Source of the DNA: Candidatus Cloacimonadota bacterium
Lineage (GTDB): Bacteria > Hydrothermota > E44-bin80
DNA: 5,260 bases
Reading direction: 5' to 3'
Assembly: GCA_004376305.1 (NCBI GenBank)
Contig: SOKD01000006.1
Span: 1 to 5,260, forward strand
Both the position numbers and the translations under genes were made by a program. Each line of letters begins with the position of its first letter. Position 1 is the first letter of the stretch. Below the pieces are notes generated by a model, which made no database searches, was not told the origin of the DNA, and worked only from the letters and a program-made list of their open reading frames with translations. Shown in pieces: positions 1 through 4,743 of this stretch.

Positions 1-1
1 T

Positions 2-187
2 TGTATATTGATAGTTATTAGTGGTATATTTGTGGTTATTAGTTGTTATTCCCTACTGCAGCAAAGCATTTGGTCACGGCGAGGTAAAATACCGAAGCGT
101 TTGTTGCACAGTGGAATGTTTGTTTCACAGCGACAGCGTTTGTTTACAGCAAGGCATTATTCGTCCTTGCGTTTAGTGAAACCATGA
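2..187 (+). CDS. Possible 3' end of an upstream gene (partial, weak)
   Basis: One forward frame is open from the left edge to a TGA at 185-187, about 61 codons. Its stop overlaps the ATG of the next gene in an ATGA arrangement, which is typical of translational coupling and would explain why that gene has no clear Shine-Dalgarno. The translation starts with a hydrophobic stretch (ILIVISGIFVVIS) that could be a membrane segment, then becomes basic. Against it: there is no acidic residue at all, unlike every other protein here, and the DNA beneath it is made of direct repeats with 21-bp and 19-bp periods, the second not a multiple of three. I do not recognise the sequence. It may simply be a chance open frame in a noncoding repeat region. 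Confidence 0.22.
   Translation, partial: CILIVISGIFVVISCYSLLQQSIWSRRGKIPKRLLHSGMFVSQRQRLFTARHYSSLRLVKP
3..43. repeat. Two-copy 20-bp direct repeat
   Basis: GTATATTGATAGTTATTAGT (3-22) is repeated as GTATATTTGTGGTTATTAGT (24-43), with 17 of 20 positions identical and a 21-bp period. A further GTTATT follows at 45-50. The repeat may continue to the left of the window. It is AT-rich with a strong G+T bias on this strand. No function can be assigned. Confidence 0.7.
59..160. repeat. Degenerate tandem repeat, about 19-bp period
   Basis: Units begin with C(A/G)G and end in a GTTTGTT-YA-like block. They start at 59 (CAGCAAAGCATTTGGTCA), 77, 109 (CAGTGGAATGTTTGTTTCA), 128 (CAGCGACAGCGTTTGTTTA) and 147 (CAGCAAGGCATT, matching the first unit). 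Spacings are 18, 32, 19 and 19 bp. The long second unit carries an insertion containing GGTAAAATACC (83-93), a small palindrome. The array ends just before the ATG at 184, so it occupies the 5' leader of that gene if transcription starts upstream. No convincing -35/-10 pair was found here. Confidence 0.5.
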
Positions 188-981
188 AACTGAGTATATC
201 GACCACACTGTTTTATGGTAAGCACATTTTCGATGTGCTGCCGGAATTGAAAGGGCTTTTCTTTGATGGTCTTGAACTGAGACTCAAGGAGCCTCATTTT
301 GATTATAACGAGAATAGGGAAATAAAGGAGCTCACGAAAAAGGCAAAGAAGGAGAAAATAAAAATTCTTTCCCTCCATGCTCCATCGTCAATTGATATTT
401 CATCTTCTGATGAGTGGGATAGGGTGCGTTCAGTCAGGGAGGTTCAGAAGGCAGTTGTTATAGCAAACAGGATTGGTGCTGAGTTTATTGTTGTTCATCC
501 TGGTGAAAAACGTTATGATGGCGATATACAGCTCAGGATGTTGAAGAGCAGTTTGGATGAAATTATGGATTTCGCAAAAGGATGGGAAATACCTGTTCTC
601 ATTGAGAACACGCAGCCGGGGAAGATCGGGGATGATCTGAAAGAAATTGTAAAAATCATTGATATGTACGATACGAAATATACGGGAACCTGTCTTGATA
701 CAAGCCACCTGAACCTCTGCGGGATGTGTATGGGTGATGCAATACAGCAGTTAGGCGGCTGTGTTAAGGAAGTGCATGTGAGTGATAATAAGGGCAAAAA
801 GGATGACCATGCGCTCCCATACGAGGGAACTTTTGACTGGGATGATTTCCTTCATGGACTCAAGGATATCCGGTTTGACCAAACACTCTGTTTTGAGCTC
901 ATGCCGGAGGATGATTATATTCGGTATGTGAAGAAAATTGAAGAGCTCTACAAAAAATGGGTAAAAATTTTAGGTAAGTGA
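184..981 (+). CDS. TIM-barrel metal enzyme, AP endonuclease 2 / sugar isomerase-like
   Basis: This 265-residue protein fits the family that includes endonuclease IV, xylose isomerase and many sugar-phosphate isomerases/epimerases; it is probably soluble and cytoplasmic. Visible motifs, in order, are LSLHAP (His65), FIVVHPG (His105), VLIENT (Glu141), LDTSH (Asp172, His175), VKEVHVSDN (His198), KDDH (Asp207, His209), an EGTFDW turn (214-219) and CFEL (Glu238). These match the nine metal ligands of endonuclease IV in order. However, the GxHxSxxGG-type N-terminus and DNA-inserting residues of true endonuclease IV are not seen, and GLELRL near residue 30 is more typical of the epimerase branch, so I leave the substrate open. 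ATG 184 is the only usual start in a frame open from 88. There is no clear Shine-Dalgarno, and a TGA overlaps the ATG in another frame. Family is confident; repair versus sugar chemistry is not. Confidence 0.88.
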   Translation: MKLSISTTLFYGKHIFDVLPELKGLFFDGLELRLKEPHFDYNENREIKELTKKAKKEKIKILSLHAPSSIDISSSDEWDRVRSVREVQKAVVIANRIGAEFIVVHPGEKRYDGDIQLRMLKSSLDEIMDFAKGWEIPVLIENTQPGKIGDDLKEIVKIIDMYDTKYTGTCLDTSHLNLCGMCMGDAIQQLGGCVKEVHVSDNKGKKDDHALPYEGTFDWDDFLHGLKDIRFDQTLCFELMPEDDYIRYVKKIEELYKKWVKILGK

Positions 982-1018
982 GTATCACGTCTTATGTCTT
1001 TTATCTCAGAGGTACCAT

Positions 1019-1045
1019 GAGAAATTTTCTCTTGCTATTTTTTTT
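1019..1045 (+). terminator. Weak possible intrinsic terminator
   Basis: In the 108-nt gap after the TIM-barrel gene, GAGAAA (1019-1024) and TTTCTC (1026-1031) form a short AT-rich inverted repeat, followed after six bases by eight T residues (1038-1045). The stem is weak and leaves almost no loop unless the inner pairs open. It may reduce read-through between the first and second genes, but a full stop is doubtful. Confidence 0.22.
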
Positions 1046-1077
1046 GATGTATGGTAGTTACATAAGGTGAAAACAAA

Positions 1078-1083
1078 AGGAGG
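1078..1083 (+). promoter_or_regulatory. Strong Shine-Dalgarno for the lipoprotein gene
   Basis: AGGAGG lies 6 nt upstream of ATG 1090, which fixes that start. It is the best ribosome binding site on the forward strand here; the other two forward genes have none or only GGTGA. This suggests independent, efficient translation of the lipoprotein. Confidence 0.85.
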
Positions 1084-1089
1084 TGTTAT

Positions 1090-1689
1090 ATGAGGAAGGT
1101 TGCATTAATCCTTGTTATTCTTTTTCTCATCCCTCTTGTACTGGTAAATTGCCGGGGAAAAGGGGATTCTCCTATTCCGGGAGTAGAGAAGAAGATTGGA
1201 GAGAAGTTGGACTTTGATGATACTGATGATCTGGTGCTCACCGAGAAAGAAGTGAAGGCTTTCATTAAAGCCTTTCCTGTTTTCAAAGAAACAATAGAGA
1301 AGGAAGGCGAAAAGTTGGAAGACATTGGAAAAGGCTTGTTCAAAACAATGAAAGGTGGTCGTAAGGCTCTTAAGTCAATGAAAAAGATAAATAAAGTCTT
1401 GAAGCCTTATGGATTTACCATGGAAACATTTATGAAGAGCTATGCCAAAATTTTCGGCACGTTTGGTTACATGATGGGGATGGAAGCCAAGAAACTCGCT
1501 ATGGACAATGTTGGTGCGATGAAGAAAATGCTTGACAATCCGGCACTTTCTGCTGAGGAAAAGAAAGAAATAGAAGAATCCATTAAGGAATTGGAAAAAG
1601 GAGATGATACCGAGGAAGCCAGGATTTATAAAAAGAATATGAGGATTCTTGAAAAATACAAGAAAGAGCTTGAGGATATAATGAATTAA
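1090..1689 (+). CDS. Putative lipoprotein, charged and helical, unknown function
   Basis: I do not recognise this 199-residue protein. Residues 1-20 are a signal peptide: MRK, a hydrophobic run of about 16 residues, then LVN before Cys21. LVNC resembles a lipobox, but Asn at -1 is unusual (Gly, Ala or Ser is normal), so lipidation is likely rather than certain. Residues 38-48 are acidic (LDFDDTDDLVL). From 51 on it is Lys/Glu-rich and predicted helical, with KPYGFTMETF at 105-114 suggesting a helix-turn-helix packing, a Met/Gly-rich patch (IFGTFGYMMGME, 121-132), and NPALSAEEKKEIEE at 150-163 between two charged helices that could form a coiled coil. There is no enzyme motif and no cysteine after Cys21. 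It would sit on the outer face of the membrane or in the periplasm. The 33-nt gap to the nuclease gene suggests shared transcription, though a link in function is not obvious. Confidence 0.82.
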   Translation: MRKVALILVILFLIPLVLVNCRGKGDSPIPGVEKKIGEKLDFDDTDDLVLTEKEVKAFIKAFPVFKETIEKEGEKLEDIGKGLFKTMKGGRKALKSMKKINKVLKPYGFTMETFMKSYAKIFGTFGYMMGMEAKKLAMDNVGAMKKMLDNPALSAEEKKEIEESIKELEKGDDTEEARIYKKNMRILEKYKKELEDIMN

Positions 1690-1722
1690 GTTCAGGATAA
1701 AGCTTTTAACGGTGAACTATCA

Positions 1723-3756
1723 ATGAAATTTCTTCATTTATCAGATTCACATCTTGGTGAATCGATGCCACTATACCGCACCCCGCCAAATAATTGGCGG
1801 GGTGAAAAGTTTATTAAGAACTATTACAGGGCTTTGAAACCAGCTCTGCGCGGTGAAGTTGACTTTGTTTTGCATGCCGGCGATCTCTTTGATAAATACC
1901 ATATAAATATGGACATAATCGGTAGGGCAATGGTTCCACTGCGGCAGATTGCCTCACGGAACATACCTGTTTTTATTGTTCCGGGCAACCATGAGCGGGA
2001 GCACATACCCGGCGGATTAATGCTTGCGGGAGAAAATATCCATATTTTCAGCAAACCTGAGATGGTAGAATTCACGGTCAAAACTGAGAAAGTAGTTATC
2101 GTCGGTTTTCCATTTATTCGTCACCATTCAAGAATCGTGTTTCGGAAAAGAGTGAAAGAAGCGGGGTGGAAACACAAAAACGGTGCCTTCAATATCCTTC
2201 TTTGTCATCAAACATTTGAAGGTGCAAAGGTTGGAACGAGGAATTTTACCTTTAGAAATGGTGAACATGTTGTGCCGCTGAGCGAGATTCCAGCAGGTTT
2301 TAATTACATCGCCTGCGGACATATCCATAAACAGCAGATTATGAAAACAAAGAACGTGACAGTATGTTATGCTGGATCCACGGAGCGCGTTAGTTTTCAG
2401 GAACTCAACGAAGAGAAAGGATACTACATAGTTGAGGTAAAGAATGGTATTCCTTATCCTGGATTCAGAAAACTTTCTTCAACCATTATGACCGTTGTGG
2501 TGATTGATACGACCAACAGGACACCTGATAAACTTATCAAATTGCTGGAGGAAAATATTCAAACAGCAAAACCCGCAACTATCCTTCGATTTCATCTGCA
2601 TGGCGAAATAGAATTGGACGGGCTAAAGAAGATTCCGCTCCATCTGTTCAAGCAGCAGCGAAATGACATACGGGTAGAATTCCGCAAGGAAGATCTTGTT
2701 ATTCTCAAGGACAGGAGCAAGCGTTTTTGGGAGAAGAGGATTGAAAAGAAGAAGGAAAAGTATTCCATTCCCTACAGCATTGTTATTGATGACAAAAAAA
2801 GAAGATTTTCCTTCTCAAGAAAGGGACTAAACGGAGTTCCTTCCTCAACAGGAATCTACCTCTTGTTGAATAAAGATGACAGAATTCTTTATATAGGTAA
2901 GGCGAAACAGCTGAGAAATCGTTTAATTTCTCATCTCAGAAGGAAGGAAAAGAAGAATGAAGGTTTTTATTTCTGGCTAAGCCAGGTAAAAAGCTGTGAG
3001 CTGGTAATAACAGGCAATGAACTCTCTGCCCTGTTCCTTGAGATGAGCCAGATACGCAGCAATCTTCCTCCCTATAACAAGCAGATAAAGGAATTCCGTA
3101 ATTACATTTATCTTGTTGTGAAAAAGAATAGTACTTTCCCAACGATACGGGTTGCTGATGAGATAGGGAATGATGGTAATTTGTATTTTGGCCCGTTTAG
3201 AAAAGAATACAAAATGAGAGAAGCCGTGAGACAATTGCGGGAACTTTTTGGAATAAGACCGTGCAGAAGAAATCTTAATGAAAGCCTGCGTCTCTTTTCA
3301 TGTTCATTAAGAGACATTGGTAAATGTGATTCTCCCTGTACCGGTGGTGTTAATCCATCTGAATATTCGAAAAGAGTAGAGCATCTTGTTGATTTCCTGT
3401 ACGGTAAAAATAGCAGGGTCTTGAGAAAATTAGAGAAGGAAAGGGCTCAACTGGCTTCTATTCAGGAATTCGAGAAGGCAGCTGAACTGCAGCAGAAAAT
3501 CGTCAACCTTGGAATTCTCTTCAATATGTTGAAAAGGGTGCATGAAGCAACGGGAATATTTGGCACGTTAACGCTTGATTTTGAAAACGGCAAACTGGAA
3601 AAATTTCCGGTAAAGCAGGGAAGGGTTTTGTGGATGAAATCCAGCGCATCAGGCAGTACATTTGGTTTTCCCCCGAACAAATGGGAGCTTGATGAAATGA
3701 TGCTCCTGTTGAAAGCAGTTGAAAGTAAGGATACCTGCCTTCGGTTGAATAAATAG
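1723..3756 (+). CDS. Mre11/SbcD-like phosphoesterase fused to UvrC-like GIY-YIG nuclease
   Basis: This 677-residue protein carries two nuclease modules. Residues 1-240 are an SbcD/Mre11-type metallophosphoesterase with all metal motifs: DSH (Asp8, His10), GDLFD (Asp54), GNHE (Asn89, His90), CHQ (His162) and GHIH (His200, His202). Residues 250-325 look like the Mre11 cap domain. A Lys/Arg/Glu-rich linker spans about 330-365. Residues 370-455 are a GIY-YIG nuclease with Tyr379, Tyr390, Arg400, Glu440 and Asn452, matching UvrC catalytic positions. Next come LYFGPF (487-492), four cysteines (514, 527, 535, 539) spaced like the UvrC iron-sulfur ligands, and a UVR motif (about 570-600). The UvrC RNase H-like nuclease and helix-hairpin-helix domains are absent, so this half resembles the single-incision enzyme Cho. 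The frame is continuous; GGTGA at 1711-1715 serves ATG 1723. No SbcC is visible. Domain calls are firm; the combined role in DNA repair is inferred. Confidence 0.93.
   Translation: MKFLHLSDSHLGESMPLYRTPPNNWRGEKFIKNYYRALKPALRGEVDFVLHAGDLFDKYHINMDIIGRAMVPLRQIASRNIPVFIVPGNHEREHIPGGLMLAGENIHIFSKPEMVEFTVKTEKVVIVGFPFIRHHSRIVFRKRVKEAGWKHKNGAFNILLCHQTFEGAKVGTRNFTFRNGEHVVPLSEIPAGFNYIACGHIHKQQIMKTKNVTVCYAGSTERVSFQELNEEKGYYIVEVKNGIPYPGFRKLSSTIMTVVVIDTTNRTPDKLIKLLEENIQTAKPATILRFHLHGEIELDGLKKIPLHLFKQQRNDIRVEFRKEDLVILKDRSKRFWEKRIEKKKEKYSIPYSIVIDDKKRRFSFSRKGLNGVPSSTGIYLLLNKDDRILYIGKAKQLRNRLISHLRRKEKKNEGFYFWLSQVKSCELVITGNELSALFLEMSQIRSNLPPYNKQIKEFRNYIYLVVKKNSTFPTIRVADEIGNDGNLYFGPFRKEYKMREAVRQLRELFGIRPCRRNLNESLRLFSCSLRDIGKCDSPCTGGVNPSEYSKRVEHLVDFLYGKNSRVLRKLEKERAQLASIQEFEKAAELQQKIVNLGILFNMLKRVHEATGIFGTLTLDFENGKLEKFPVKQGRVLWMKSSASGSTFGFPPNKWELDEMMLLLKAVESKDTCLRLNK
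1779..1804. repeat. Perfect 11-bp GC-rich inverted repeat inside coding sequence
   Basis: CACCCCGCCAA (1779-1789) and TTGGCGGGGTG (1794-1804) are exact reverse complements around the 4-nt loop ATAA. It covers codons 19-28 of the fusion gene, just after its first metal motif. It is much more GC-rich than its surroundings and would form a strong RNA hairpin on either strand. No T tract follows on either side, so it is not a standard terminator. A translational or mRNA-stability role, or a small inserted palindromic element, are both possible. Confidence 0.9.
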
Positions 3757-3759
3757 AAT

Positions 3760-4743
3760 TTATCCCATTTGAAAAATAAAGGAGCAACAGTACTGAGAAA
3801 ATTTCGGTTGCAATCCTGCGCTTTTTGAAAAAGCGATCACTTCTTCTGATGGATAAGCAATTCCATTAAATCCTGATTTCACTGCAAGTATGTCGATCTC
3901 TCTTTCCATCCTGCCGCCAGGTCGTGCACATCCGATTAAGAGCGGAGTTTTTGGAAAGGTCTCTCTTGCAAAAACGAATATTTCCTTAAGACTATCGAGG
4001 GATGGAGGTTTGACATTTAACCTGTAGAATTCAGTTCCTTTGAGTTTCTTGGTTATAACAATGACGAGGGAGGCAAGATTGTAATGCGACAGATTTTGCA
4101 TTGCTTTAAACTCTCCAAGAATTTCTCCATAGTGAAGTCCGACAACGATATGGGGAACAACGGCAATGTTTTGCTTGACGAGATATTTCACCGAATTATA
4201 GAAATCCACAGGTCTTTTATCCAGGTTGTATATCTCACGAATTGTTTCTTTGCTTCCAATAATGTCCAGCATGGCGATGTCGAAGACTTCCTTCATTTTG
4301 GACGCTGTTTCTTTGTCCACCAGTCCTGTGTGCGCTGCCAATTTCAGGTTCATTTCATGTTTGATCCTTTTGAGTACCGGAAAGAAAGGTTTCATAGGAA
4401 CGCTACCGTCGATACATGAACCGCCTGTTATGAGCAGTCCTTTGATACCCTTTTCATACAGTTTTTGAACAACGGTAAGAAGCTCGTTCGGTGAATTTGC
4501 CCAGTACATCGATTCAAGAAGTGTACCGCCACAGTGTTTACAGTTAAGTGTGCAATTAGATCCCGTTAGGGAGATCGCCACGAAGACGGGTTTATTGGAA
4601 TGCGCAAACTCCTCACATTCATACTTCTTCAATGTTGGTGCAAAAAAGAACATTTCGGGAGAAAAATTTTTTCTCCGAATATCAAACGCGTTTTTCAACG
4701 AAGGTTCTGTTTTTTCGTATTTAAAATTATTTAGAGTTCTCAT
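3760..4743 (-). CDS. lipS2: Radical SAM protein, LipS2-type lipoyl synthase subunit
   Basis: This 327-residue protein is a radical SAM enzyme of the 'biotin synthetase homolog' group (COG1856 as I recall it), now known from Thermococcus as LipS2. With LipS1 it inserts sulfur into protein-bound octanoyl groups to make lipoyl cofactor. The radical-SAM cluster motif is CTLNCKHC (Cys64, Cys68, Cys71). Other features fitting this group are FFFAPTLKKYE (32-42), GLLITGG (102-108) with a following DGSVP, AAHTGLVD (126-133), VGLHYGE (201-207), GCARPGGR (271-278) and a double cysteine near the end (319-320). Cys110, Cys272, Cys319 and Cys320 are candidate ligands for a second cluster. ATG 4743 is supported by AGGAGA 7 nt upstream and by a 17-nt overlap with the lipS1-like gene. 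Its stop lies 3 nt from the convergent nuclease gene. Biotin synthase proper is unlikely. The family is confident; the function rests on the pairing. Confidence 0.87.
   Translation of the reverse strand: MRTLNNFKYEKTEPSLKNAFDIRRKNFSPEMFFFAPTLKKYECEEFAHSNKPVFVAISLTGSNCTLNCKHCGGTLLESMYWANSPNELLTVVQKLYEKGIKGLLITGGSCIDGSVPMKPFFPVLKRIKHEMNLKLAAHTGLVDKETASKMKEVFDIAMLDIIGSKETIREIYNLDKRPVDFYNSVKYLVKQNIAVVPHIVVGLHYGEILGEFKAMQNLSHYNLASLVIVITKKLKGTEFYRLNVKPPSLDSLKEIFVFARETFPKTPLLIGCARPGGRMEREIDILAVKSGFNGIAYPSEEVIAFSKSAGLQPKFSQYCCSFIFQMG
4654..4679. repeat. Imperfect AT-centred palindrome in the lipS2-like gene
   Basis: TTCGGGAGAAAAA (4654-4666) faces TTTTTTCTCCGAA (4667-4679). The arms match apart from one extra G, with a run of A then T at the centre and no fixed loop. 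It covers about codons 22-30 of the lipS2-like gene. It could be a hairpin in the mRNA or a binding site for a dimeric regulator, but A/T-rich codons (Lys, Phe) may produce much of it by chance. Confidence 0.6.

Noticed and set aside
1..160. CRISPR array
   Set aside because: Repeats are too short, too divergent and without unique spacers, and there are no cas genes.
430..797. Reverse open frames under the TIM-barrel gene
   Set aside because: The forward strand carries the conserved metal-ligand motifs; the reverse translations show none.
1032..1060. Possible sigma-70 promoter (TTGCTA, then TAGTTA) before the lipoprotein gene
   Set aside because: Spacing is acceptable but the -10 box matches the consensus poorly; not strong enough to annotate.
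2700..2830. The fusion might be two genes joined by an assembly or frame error
   Set aside because: The frame is continuous through a plausible charged linker, with no stop, no start with a ribosome site before the GIY-YIG domain, and no homopolymer long enough to suggest a shift; reads would still be needed to exclude a misjoin.
2936..3317. Reverse open frames under the UvrC-like half
   Set aside because: The forward frame holds catalytic and cysteine motifs throughout; the reverse frames are shadows.
4084..4419. Forward open frame opposite the lipS2-like gene (and another at 4226-4468)
   Set aside because: They lie entirely on the complement of a well-supported radical-SAM gene and show no recognisable domain.
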